A DNA stretch of 64,000 bases, from NCBI GenBank assembly GCA_003116975.1, contig BGKB01000067.1, positions 124,001 to 188,000 on the forward strand. The letters are read 5' to 3'. Below, one piece after another: positions 29,604-38,385 of this stretch. The notes under the pieces were generated by a model, which was not told the origin of the DNA, did no database searches, and saw only the letters and a program-made list of their open reading frames with translations. The first letter of the stretch is position 1. Every line of letters begins with the position of its first letter. Position numbers and translations under genes: made by a program. The stretch is from Aurantiochytrium sp. KH105. Taxonomy: Eukaryota; Sar; Bigyra; Thraustochytrida; Thraustochytriidae.

Positions 29604-31232
29604 ATGGTGGATGGATGGATTGATGTATACCCCGCGCGGGGGGAAGAACGAGGAGGAGAAAAAGGGGAAGCAGCAGCAGAGCTCGCGAGGAGGTCGCGGA
29701 GATGGAGGGTCGGGGCCGCAGGCCTCGTGGCGGGGACGGCGGTCCTCGTGGCGTGGGGAGGGTCAGCGCTGTATGACGGGACATACGCAGGATTCGGAGT
29801 GCAATTTGCGATCCTGGGCGTGCTGGGCGCAGGTTTGGTCGCTGTCGAGCTGAGAGCGCTCTTCGACAGCATCAACAAGAAGCCCGACGTCGCGCAAAGT
29901 GGAGCTGCAGAATTCGTGCAAAAACGGAATGGGGAAATTTGCAAGGTGGTCATCCTTGCGCTTGGCACACGTGGCGATGTGGAACCTTGCTTGGCTCTCG
30001 CAGCAGCAGCACCGAGAGGGGTAAGCGCGCTTGTTTGCGGCCCAGGGGATTTCGCGCCTCTTGCCAAGCGTTACGGCGTAATGTTCAGATCATGCGGCGT
30101 GGACCGCCTCGAGCCGACACGCGCGTGGGCAGAAGCCAAAACCATGCGCGACTTTATTCTGCACGCAGCCGAGCCGTACAGCACCAAGTTCGCCCCGATT
30201 GCATCTGCATACTGGCAAGCTTGCCGTGAGCACGAGTCCGAAATGATCATAGCCAGTACTTTTGCGGTTCATTTCGGTGTCCACATGGCCGAGGCCTTGG
30301 CGTGCCCGTTTTGGGCTCTCAAGTTTGCGCCTGAAACCCCATCCGGCCAAATGCCACCATTCGGCGAGGCAAGCTGGACGCGCTGGCCTTGGAACACGTC
30401 TATCGTCACAAAAGGACGCCATTGGGCTCGCCTTTTGGCTGCTTTCCAGGCCACGCAGGCCGTCGACTTCTCAGGCAAGCAGAACAAGTTTCGCAAAGAG
30501 GTTCTCGAGCTCCCAGACATGACGCTCGAGATTCTCGATAGATTGGGGTCCAAACTCAAGACGCTGTACGCATATTCTTCGATTGTAGCACCCCGTCCCA
30601 CAGATTGGCCCGCGTGTCATTATGTTGTGGGATTTTTCATGAGCGACGTCTCTGTCACTCTTGCGGAGGAGTTTGAGGCACTGCAAGATTTTGCGAGGAG
30701 TGCAGCCGCACCTCCGGTCTGCGTATGCTTTGGCAGCATGCACGCGGCCGCTGACGCGGACCTTGTTAGATCCTGTATATCCTCCACATTGCAAATTGGA
30801 CGGGCCTGCGTTGTTATTGCCCCACGTTGCGACCATGCGGACATCACGCGAGGTTTCGACGCGAGTGCATTGAGTCAAGTTTTCCTCCTTGAGAGCGTCC
30901 CGCATGATCTCCTTTTCCCTTTGTGCGCTTGCGTTGTACATCACGGTGGCGCAGGGACGACGGCGCGCGCGCTAAAGTATGGTCGTCCTTCGCTTCTCAT
31001 TCCCGCGCTCCAGTTTTATGATCAGGTGGGATGGGCCAAGGCCCTTGATGTGGGCGGGGCAGGAATTCATCTGCAAGCTGAACATGCGGACGAGACATCT
31101 ATTCAAGAAGCTCTTTCTCGCCTTTTAGATCCAACAAATGGCTTCGAGGGGAAAGCTGACGCCATGCGCCGCGACATTTCCCAAGAAGACGCTCTCGAAC
31201 GAGCATGGTCCCTTTTACGGGCATCATCTTGA
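29604..31232 (+). CDS. Sterol glucosyltransferase-like UDP-glycosyltransferase
   Basis: A 542-residue GT-B glycosyltransferase of the GT1/GT28 group, closest in appearance to sterol 3-beta-glucosyltransferases, which move glucose from UDP-glucose to sterols. The acceptor half starts with ICKVVILALGTRGDVEPCLAL. The donor half has the signature VHHGGAGTTARALKYGRPSLLIP followed by FYDQVGWAK. Two hydrophobic helices near residues 37-75 suggest membrane anchoring before the catalytic domain. The PH/GRAM modules of fungal enzymes are absent. The start ATG lies inside a GGAT run. No later in-frame methionine occurs before the catalytic domain, so this start or an undetected upstream exon applies. 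Confidence 0.88.
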   Translation: MVDGWIDVYPARGEERGGEKGEAAAELARRSRRWRVGAAGLVAGTAVLVAWGGSALYDGTYAGFGVQFAILGVLGAGLVAVELRALFDSINKKPDVAQSGAAEFVQKRNGEICKVVILALGTRGDVEPCLALAAAAPRGVSALVCGPGDFAPLAKRYGVMFRSCGVDRLEPTRAWAEAKTMRDFILHAAEPYSTKFAPIASAYWQACREHESEMIIASTFAVHFGVHMAEALACPFWALKFAPETPSGQMPPFGEASWTRWPWNTSIVTKGRHWARLLAAFQATQAVDFSGKQNKFRKEVLELPDMTLEILDRLGSKLKTLYAYSSIVAPRPTDWPACHYVVGFFMSDVSVTLAEEFEALQDFARSAAAPPVCVCFGSMHAAADADLVRSCISSTLQIGRACVVIAPRCDHADITRGFDASALSQVFLLESVPHDLLFPLCACVVHHGGAGTTARALKYGRPSLLIPALQFYDQVGWAKALDVGGAGIHLQAEHADETSIQEALSRLLDPTNGFEGKADAMRRDISQEDALERAWSLLRASS

Positions 31233-31570
31233 CGATTATGACAATTTCAAGAATAAGAAAAGCAACCGATATTTATCCAGACTGGCTTGCATTGTGGTAC
31301 AAAAGGACAGTGGCGGCATGGGCGCCGTTTTCTATCCCAAGTTTCCACAATTTGTTTGTTCAAAAAAGGAGGGATCTGATCACACGCACTCTGGTATCGA
31401 AAGGTCAACTCAGGTTCTTGTTGAAAGAGTGAGCAAGAGCATTGAAACCGTGTGTGCTGTCGCTTTTCTTTTGTCCTCGTTCAAAGCATGAAGAGTAGCG
31501 AGCTCCGAGAAATGTAACACGTAATTTCTTACTTCATAAAGGATGCAGACAGGCAAACAAATAAACAGCG

Positions 31571-31630
<60 letters not shown>

Positions 31631-31661
31631 CGAGCCCAGGATCTCAAAGTAGTCTTCCGAG
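31233..31661. other. Convergent intergenic region with CAGG array
   Basis: No gene is seen. It carries the CAGG array described separately. Confidence 0.45.
31571..31630. repeat. CAGG tetranucleotide microsatellite
   Basis: About fifteen perfect CAGG units directly beyond the stop codon of the beta-hydroxylase gene (minus strand), so probably in its 3' UTR. Confidence 0.95.
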
Positions 31662-32879
31662 CTACTTGTGACTCCCCGGGTCTGGAAAAAGCCCGAGAGA
31701 GGCTTCGTATTGTGCAATGAACTCGTCGAGCTGCTCCGTGTGTCCGCCAGATGCAAGTCCCTTGGGAAGCTGATCCGGACGCACAACGTCAAAGATGAGA
31801 ATGATACGTTCCTCCTCCGAGGCATTGTATGCCTTGTGCATCTTGCTGTCATCAAAAACGAGGACGTCGCGCTCCTTGTGCTTTTGAATCTCACCTTCTA
31901 CCCACATGCCACAGCTACCACGGAACTTCTCGTCGGTGGGGAGAACCAGAGGGAGGTGGCAGCGAAGCACGTAGTTGGCAAGGTCCGCCCAGCCCTGATG
32001 AGATGAAAGACGCGTTCGCGGACCAAGACGAGAGTAAAGTACAGTGCGCAGTCCTGGTATCTTCTTTAGAAGACTCATGGTCAAGGGGCAAGCCTTGCAA
32101 TTGCCCTCGATCAACTTCGTCCGTTTCGAGTCCCAGGCGGGGAAGGTATGCATGAGCGGAATAACTTTCCAGTCGCCAAATTGGTCCTCGGCTTGATACA
32201 ATTTGTACTCTGGCCACGGACACCAGCGTCCGCTTGTGAGAGTCTTCATCTCCTCGACGAGCTCGTCAAAGTGATCCAAAAGCCCTTGCACTTCAGGAAA
32301 GTACTCGCGCCAGTCATAGTATCTTGGAGCGACGGGGAGATCTCCGTACTTTGCAAACGACTCGTTGTCAGATTCCTCTTCCTCCTCCTCCTCGTCGTCG
32401 TCGTTGTCAACGTGGTCGTTGTTGTAGTGGAAAGAGGCAGCGTCAAGGCTGTCGGAGCCTATCTTCCTTTCCCCTGCGTCCGTGTCCAGGTTTTGCGCAG
32501 CTGCGCTCTTGCTGAGGTCTCCGCCCACTTGCACAGCGGCAGCAGAACTTGCGCCAGACTCGCCAGCCTTGCTGCTCTCGAGACGCAGCCGCTCAAGCTG
32601 TTCACGGTAGTATTCGCGGTATTCCTCGTCCTCCTCGTCGTCTTCCTCCTCATCACTGTCCTCCACGTCGCTTCCGTCCACCCACTCTCGGTTCACCTCG
32701 CCATCCTTGAAGAGGCAGAGCTCCGCGACCTGCCCCCAGCCCGTACCCCCCTCGTCGTACGCAGCGCCGCCGCCGCCGCCGCCGCTGCCGCCGATGCCGC
32801 CGATGCCGCTGCCGTCGCTGGAGTCCATTGTGTCCGCGATTGCAATTTTGCGAGGCTCCGTGCCTGGCGCTTTGCACAT
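31662..32879 (-). CDS. Aspartyl/asparaginyl beta-hydroxylase-like dioxygenase
   Basis: A 405-residue protein. The C-terminal half (residues about 185-380) matches the Asp/Asn beta-hydroxylase family (PF05118), Fe(II)/2-oxoglutarate enzymes that use only two histidine iron ligands. The ligands would be H294 in SSHQGWAD and H348 in DSKMHKAYN. Other family blocks are TVLYSRLGPRTR, CHLPLVLP and CGMWVEGE. The N-terminal half is acidic and Gly-rich with no signal peptide or transmembrane helix, unlike animal AspH in the ER, so a cytosolic or nuclear role is likely. The ATG at 32879 was used. A second ATG at 32828 is also possible. The stop is TAG. Confidence 0.9.
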   Translation of the reverse strand: MCKAPGTEPRKIAIADTMDSSDGSGIGGIGGSGGGGGGAAYDEGGTGWGQVAELCLFKDGEVNREWVDGSDVEDSDEEEDDEEDEEYREYYREQLERLRLESSKAGESGASSAAAVQVGGDLSKSAAAQNLDTDAGERKIGSDSLDAASFHYNNDHVDNDDDEEEEEEESDNESFAKYGDLPVAPRYYDWREYFPEVQGLLDHFDELVEEMKTLTSGRWCPWPEYKLYQAEDQFGDWKVIPLMHTFPAWDSKRTKLIEGNCKACPLTMSLLKKIPGLRTVLYSRLGPRTRLSSHQGWADLANYVLRCHLPLVLPTDEKFRGSCGMWVEGEIQKHKERDVLVFDDSKMHKAYNASEEERIILIFDVVRPDQLPKGLASGGHTEQLDEFIAQYEASLGLFPDPGSHK

Positions 32880-33472
32880 CGTAACAAGCAATACGAGGAG
32901 GAAGGAAGGAAGAATGCAACTTCAGAAGCAATCTTTTACTAACTTACGGTCAAGATGCTGTGGCGAGAGCTTGCAAAGTCGTCATGAGCCTATGTTGTGC
33001 TTGGATCTCGGATGGCTTGGGTCATGCACCACGACATGTCGGCGCAGGCTAGGGATTACGTCGAACACCTGCCATTCCGCGCGAGGTTTATACCACCCAC
33101 TTTGTTGGTGCGCAGGGAATGAGCTTGCAGTTTCTCGGAGAAATGCTCGGTAGTATAGTTTTCCAAGCCATCGCGGGCGCGACGGTTTTGTATCGACGAG
33201 GCTACAGCCAACCCAGCCAACCACCAGACACGCAGACAATCAACTGCTGGTGGACGTGAGTGACATATTTGTAAACAAAATATAGAACGCTACGTGGTGA
33301 GATGATCGACGCTGCAGTGACAATCTTATAGCTTGGCTAAGTGGGGAAAGAAATAATCGAAAAGAGAAAGACAACTCGATTCTGCGGCTGGATGCTGCTG
33401 ACTGCTGCACCGCAGTCCGAGGAAACGAGGACATGATAATGACTCGAGCAAAAAAAAATACTCCTACGCAGA
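32880..33472. other. Intergenic region
   Basis: Lies between the beta-hydroxylase start and the carrier stop, both minus strand. It probably contains the promoter of the former and the 3' UTR of the latter. No gene is seen. Confidence 0.45.
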
Positions 33473-34414
33473 CTACTTTGCGAGAATCTTTTCATACAAA
33501 GTCCAGGTAATGCACATATTGATTGGGCGGCGCAGAATACGGGCCATAAGTCCTTGTGCAAAGCCGGCAGCGCCCCGGGCTTGCCAAAGCATAATTACGC
33601 CTTCCCTGAGAGAAACATTGTTGAGTTGAACCGTAGTGCGTACCACATCAAAAGGATGCGTGAGCAGCGTAGCGAGCACGCCAGCAGCAAGGGATGCCGG
33701 CACGTTAATGACACTTGAGGAGTCGCTATGGTTCTCAAAGTGTGCGCGCAAGCGGGGTTGGAAAACGCTCTGGTAAAACATGAGGTAGAGCCCTGATGAA
33801 GGTACATCGCGGATTAGCGTGGGCACTGCGCCTCGAAAAAGCCCTGGCAGACGCTCCTCGCGAGCAATAGTGACTAGCGTGGACCACACAGACGGCATTT
33901 TCGCGTCGCGTGCATACTCGAAGCGTGTCTTGACTACGGAGAGAGGACACAGGAGCGTTCCAGCAATCGCACGCGCTACGGCGCCTTCCACAAACACCGT
34001 GAGCTTGCGGTCTGCATTGCTACGATTCCTCCCCTGCATCATGTCGAGCATGACAAAGTATACGCCCGGCCCAAGGGCTGCCCGGGCGATCGTGGGACGC
34101 AAGCCTCGCCACAGGCCACCAGGTCCATCTTGCGCAAGAATCTCACTCACGGCGTGCTTTGCGCTTACGCGCGAGGCATTGTGGCCTGCATGCTCTGTGA
34201 CAGTTCTACCGAGGCCAGCGCTGTGCACGTGCGCCGCAACGAGGCCCTGCTGCCGGGTCTTGACCACGTCGAGCGGCTGCAAGACGAGCGCCGATGCCAT
34301 CCCGCTGAGCGCGCCTTTTGAGAAGGCCTCTGCACCCCGCGAGGCCGCCGACGAAGCCGCTGCCGTCGGTGCCGGCCCTGGCGCCGCCACCGCCGTTGTT
34401 GATGTGTCTGCCAT
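33473..34414 (-). CDS. SLC25A38: Mitochondrial carrier, SLC25A38/Hem25-like (glycine)
   Basis: A 313-residue mitochondrial inner-membrane carrier with three repeats, carrying the signatures QPLDVVKTRQ, CPLSVVKTRFE and HPFDVVRTTVQ. Several blocks match SLC25A38/Hem25, the glycine importer that feeds 5-aminolevulinate synthesis for heme: GPGVYF, PTLIRDVPSSGLYLMFY and the C-terminal ILRRPINMCITWTLYE. The substrate assignment rests on that similarity and is an inference. The start was set at the ATG at 34414 because the longer frame begins with GTG. The N-terminal 40 residues are Ala/Thr/Pro-rich. Hydroxymethylbilane synthase, another heme enzyme, lies about 8.5 kb away. The stop is TAG. Confidence 0.88.
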   Translation of the reverse strand: MADTSTTAVAAPGPAPTAAASSAASRGAEAFSKGALSGMASALVLQPLDVVKTRQQGLVAAHVHSAGLGRTVTEHAGHNASRVSAKHAVSEILAQDGPGGLWRGLRPTIARAALGPGVYFVMLDMMQGRNRSNADRKLTVFVEGAVARAIAGTLLCPLSVVKTRFEYARDAKMPSVWSTLVTIAREERLPGLFRGAVPTLIRDVPSSGLYLMFYQSVFQPRLRAHFENHSDSSSVINVPASLAAGVLATLLTHPFDVVRTTVQLNNVSLREGVIMLWQARGAAGFAQGLMARILRRPINMCITWTLYEKILAK

Positions 34415-35393
34415 TGCCGCAGCGCTTTGCGCGCGGCGCGCCCTGCGAGAGAAAGCCGCAGCGCAGCCTGAGAGTGTTTGGGCCACCGAGACGAGACATC
34501 GCCGTGAGTCCTAGGCCGACGCCTAGGAAAGAGCTTAGCTCACGGCTCTCTTGGCTGCAGCTAGAACGTGCTCTCCTGATCGCAGTCATACTAACACTGC
34601 AGCGGCATCAGCAGGCTGGCATCTTTCTTCTGTTTGGACAAGAAGTCCGGCAAGTGCGGCAAAACGGCTTGTCGTGCGGCTGGCGTTGATCTAGCCTCTC
34701 GACTGTTTCGTTGGGTCATTTGGAACCATGTCCGTGGTATGGTATACCCATCAATGCCAGTGCTCTCGCTTGTTGATTATCAAGAGCATACTGGCCTGGA
34801 AAAGAGAGTCTAGACCAAGGATGCGTGTCGCTGAGGTCGATATGTGGTACTACCGAAAGCTCAAGGCAGACTCAAGTTCATCAAGAAAATGAAAAGAAGC
34901 ACTCTTGCCGCTTTGGTATCGTTTGGACATCGAAGCATGGCGAGTTTTTTATGGGGGGGGGGGGGTTCTGCCGCTACTCTTTCCTTGCCCAGATTGAGAA
35001 TCTTTCCCATAAACAAAGCGTTTGGAAGAGTTCTTAAATATTTTCACAGGTGCAGCTGCAGCAGGGTGGCTTCTTGTATCAACCAATGTATTGCAAAAAA
35101 AATTGATATAAAACCTTGTAAGTATACAGGCCTGGCCTTGACTATCAAAAGGCCATCCGGTTCTAGAAAATCTCAGTAGTCTCACTTGTAATAAAGACAT
35201 CGCCTCGGCCGATTTGGTCAAGGACAAAGTTTCCGATTAACGTTCTTGCGTCGGTCTATTGACTACTAACAGTAATGAATGCACGAGCATCGGAAAGCAA
35301 CAAAAGTCAATAAATCAAAAATGTGTTCCGTGTTACAAGCATTGCGCAGCCGTAGTGGACCGCGGAATGACTCACAATACTCACGCCATCAAC
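34415..35393. other. Intergenic region with poly-G tract
   Basis: 979 bp upstream of the carrier gene. It holds a homopolymeric G run near 34952-34966 directly after TTTTTTAT. No gene is seen. Confidence 0.45.
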
Positions 35394-35594
35394 TTATTCG
35401 GAGGCGCTGTTCGAGGGGCCGTGCACGTTGACGCTGTGGCCGCAGGTGCAGGTGGTGACCGAGTTCTGGGCGTGGCACTTGTCGCAGTGGGCGTTGCTGC
35501 CGTTGTGCGCGTCGCACTTGGCGCCGCCCATCTCGCCCTGGGTCTTGGTCATGTCGGCAAAGTAGTCCTTGCAGTCGCACTTGGTGCAGGTCAT
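35394..35594 (-). CDS. 66-residue Cys/His-rich putative metal-binding protein
   Basis: A small protein with eight cysteines (C3, C6, C8, C27, C37, C40, C49, C51) and five histidines (H30, H36, H41, H53, H58). They form CTKCDC near the start, then CDKCH and CTCGH. This spacing suggests binding of zinc or copper, but it is not a standard metallothionein or a zinc-finger class I recognise. There is no signal peptide or membrane helix. The ATG at 35594 follows the purine-rich AAAGAAAGGAAAG, a plausible leader. The frame is open further upstream to 35702 without cysteines. The high Cys density over a short frame that ends in TAA supports a real gene. Confidence 0.6.
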   Translation of the reverse strand: MTCTKCDCKDYFADMTKTQGEMGGAKCDAHNGSNAHCDKCHAQNSVTTCTCGHSVNVHGPSNSASE

Positions 35595-36461
35595 CTTTCC
35601 TTTCTTTTGTTTTGAGGTTCTCGAGCTAGGCTGCGATGTAGAAGCTTTAGATTCGAAGTTGCGGATCTGCTGATGCGATGCCCGAGGCCTCGCCGCTCCC
35701 ATCTCCCTTTCCCGTCCCGAGCATCTTCATGCGAGAACGCGACAGCTTCAAGGTGAAGCCGCGCGCCGGCGAACGCCCGCTCCGGAACCGGCTGGGCTCA
35801 TCTTCATCGGTCGGGTGCGCGAAGCCGAGACTCTCCCTGCAGGACCTTCACCGGCAGCGGTCGCCGCGGTTGTTCCGCGGCGGCGCGCTCTTGCTGCCGC
35901 ACCGCTGCTGCTGCTGCTGCTACGGGCGGCCTCGTTGTTTGTTTCGCCGGAATCGACTCAACTAGAATCGTCGCGCTGCGAGCTGGAGTCAGACCTTGTT
36001 CTTGCCACGGGCCTTCTTTCATTTCACACGAGAGAGAGAGCGCGCCCGCGTCCCCCACATGTAGGAGGTACCAACGGGGAGTCACAAGGTGCACCGAGTG
36101 ACGCTGAGAGCGTTCGCTTTGCGTTGCCTTTACCTTCTCCTGCCTTGCTTGTTGCCTTGCTTGTTGCCTTGGCTGCACTTGGCAAGTTCATCGCCTATTC
36201 GGCTGCTGTTGCTGCAGTGGTCAGTGCAGCTGGCTGTAGCAGGGAAGCCAAGCTGCAGCGACTGCAAATTGTTGCGTCCGGGACACAAGGCTAGGCCTCG
36301 TCAATGACAACGGTGTCCATCGGTCGCGACAGCAGCCATGGCAGCTGCACTGCAGCGACTCTAAGAAGAAGAGGATCATCGGGATTGTTCCCTGCACAAT
36401 CTGCAACCGAACCTTGCAGCGACCGACTGCAGCTGCTGGCTGCTCGCAGCAGTCATCAAGA
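35595..36461. other. Intergenic region
   Basis: 867 bp upstream of the Cys-rich gene and downstream of the IQ gene. A 159-codon frame at 35815-36294 (+) lacks an ATG start and is Ala/Leu-rich, so I do not call it. CTGCTG runs near 35905-35921 and CAGCA/AGCATCAGC repeats near 36495-36530 are present. Confidence 0.4.
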
Positions 36462-37892
36462 TCATGGCGGAGATTCTCCGCCGTTGCCTGCAGCGTCAGC
36501 ACGAGCATCAGCACGAGCATCAGCAGCAGCTGGCCCAGCGCGATGATGTTGATTCTTGTGACGAAGGAGATCGCCGTGGTCGGTAACGGCGGAAGCGACC
36601 TCGGCCTCGATCTCTTGCCTTCGTAGCTCGACCGCAGAAGCGCAAGTCTTGGAGGTACGCCACTGCGTCCGACGACGCGTCGCAGTGCCCCGGTACAAGG
36701 ACTGCAGCTTGGTGGCGGCCTTGGAGGAGTCGCGGATGGACTTGCGCGTGCGACGACCGCGCTCTATTGCTTGAATACGTCGTGCGGCCGTCGAGGAGGC
36801 CGCACTCTTCTTGCGAACCGCATGTCCGCGATACGTCGCTTGGAGTTTGGCAACAGACTGGAGACGATCACGGCGGCGCTCGTCGATACTGGCGCGAGAG
36901 ACGTGGCCTCTATAGGTAGACTGCACGAGTACCGATGCTTTTTCCATGCGCTGCTGGATCACTCGCTGTCGCGCGATCTTGGTACGAAGCATTTTTTGCA
37001 ATTTAAGTGCAGCTTCTGTCTCTTGGCACGCCACGCGCAGGTGCTCGCGAATCATCACGACGAATTTTTGGTCAAGTCGACGGCGCACATATGACTGTAT
37101 CTTGGTCGCTGCCGCGTTACGCGCAGCACTCGCCTGACTTGCTAGCTGCTTCCGATCTAGGTGTGCTCTTAGACGTGCCTGAATGATGACCACGGCCTCG
37201 CGCTCTTGTTCCTCCCGACGATATGTTTGCAAAATGTGCACAGTCTTGCGCGCCAAGTAGCGTCGCGCAAAACACTGCAGACGCACCACGAGAGCGTGCG
37301 CTTTTTGCACGGACATTTTCTTGGCGAAAGGGCCATTTCCAGCACGGGCTCGACGAGACGCCGCGACCCGCGCAATGCGGTTGGTGAGCCGAAGAAGCTG
37401 GCCCAGCTGTCGGCGCACGAGGGCATCGGGTTTCGGCGTCGAGCCTGCATGCAGACTTCCACGTTTTAATGTTCCCCCTCTCCCTCCTCGTCTCTCTCCT
37501 TCGCGCGAGGTTTCTGGCTTCATGCTGGCGCGCACGAGATGGCCACGCACCACAGATTGAGCCCGCGTCGCTGCAGTTTGTTCGAGTTCTGCACGAAGTC
37601 TACGCTCATGATGCAATCGATCTAGAAAGAGCTTGCGCTCCACGGCAAGCTCTCTGTTGAGCTTGGCGGCGGGAATGGAGATGCTCAAGGGTCCCGGGCC
37701 GCGCGGTTTCGTCGCCACAGATTGTCTTCTCCCGTTGGCATCCTCTGCGCGTTCTTGATCGGTAGGGCCATGATAGGCAACGTTTGTTCTCGGTAGCAGC
37801 GACGTTGCGGCGGTCACCACGTCAGATCTCGTTGCGCGATTTGCCGTCACATAGGTGAGCGAGAGCGCAGCCGTCGGCTTGACGGTCGCCAT
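36462..37892 (-). CDS. IQ-motif repeat protein
   Basis: A 476-residue basic protein. About nine IQ-type helices fill residues 105-430, for example TKIQSYVRRRL, VLVQSTYRGHVSR, AKLQATYRGHAVR and TKLQSLYRGTATR. IQ motifs bind calmodulin or myosin-light-chain-like proteins. There is no motor or other catalytic domain. The first 100 residues are uncharacterised and the tail is rich in Ala/Asp repeats (ADARADARADA). It may act as a calmodulin-binding scaffold, possibly in cilia or the cytoskeleton, which is an inference. The start ATG is at 37892. Confidence 0.82.
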   Translation of the reverse strand: MATVKPTAALSLTYVTANRATRSDVVTAATSLLPRTNVAYHGPTDQERAEDANGRRQSVATKPRGPGPLSISIPAAKLNRELAVERKLFLDRLHHERRLRAELEQTAATRAQSVVRGHLVRASMKPETSREGERRGGRGGTLKRGSLHAGSTPKPDALVRRQLGQLLRLTNRIARVAASRRARAGNGPFAKKMSVQKAHALVVRLQCFARRYLARKTVHILQTYRREEQEREAVVIIQARLRAHLDRKQLASQASAARNAAATKIQSYVRRRLDQKFVVMIREHLRVACQETEAALKLQKMLRTKIARQRVIQQRMEKASVLVQSTYRGHVSRASIDERRRDRLQSVAKLQATYRGHAVRKKSAASSTAARRIQAIERGRRTRKSIRDSSKAATKLQSLYRGTATRRRTQWRTSKTCASAVELRRQEIEAEVASAVTDHGDLLRHKNQHHRAGPAAADARADARADAAGNGGESPP

Positions 37893-38385
37893 CGCGGTCG
37901 CGGACTCTATGTGACGGACCCCGGTTCGCGTTTCGAGGCGCCAGCGTCAGCGCCCCAGGACGTGCGCGAGGTGGCCGAAAGCCAAGACGAGTTTGTCTGC
38001 CGGTCTATCTGTCTGTCTGCCTGCCCGCCTGCCGATGCGCGGCGCTGTGCCGCCTTGTCTGTCTTCTCCAGTGCAAGCAAACGTTTGTGTAGCATCCTAG
38101 TAGTACTACAAGCAATAGTATCGAGTCCACCTAAACGGATAGCCTCTCTCTAAAAATGGGTTGCGCAAAAATATGGGATTCACAGTCACAGTCGCACGTG
38201 GAGAAAGAGAGGAAATTCCGAGAATACACAAGGAAGCAAGCGACATTCCAAGAACGACCAAGACATAGCAAGTGACTGCGAGCTCTAGCAACCATGGCTA
38301 CTACGTGGTTCCTCTCTTTTCTTTTCTACTCTTTTGAATTTTGCATGTTTAGTTATGGTGGGTTTGTATGTATGGTGTGTTCGTT
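37893..38385. other. Intergenic region
   Basis: 493 bp upstream of the IQ gene, with a CTGT/CTGC tract at about 37996-38033 (CAGACAGACAGA in the gene's sense). It also holds the 3' end of RTF1. No gene is seen. Confidence 0.4.

Noticed and set aside
35815-36294. A 159-codon hydrophobic open frame
   Set aside because: It starts with GTG, lacks an ATG near the start and is Ala/Leu-rich from CTG repeats. No family match is apparent.
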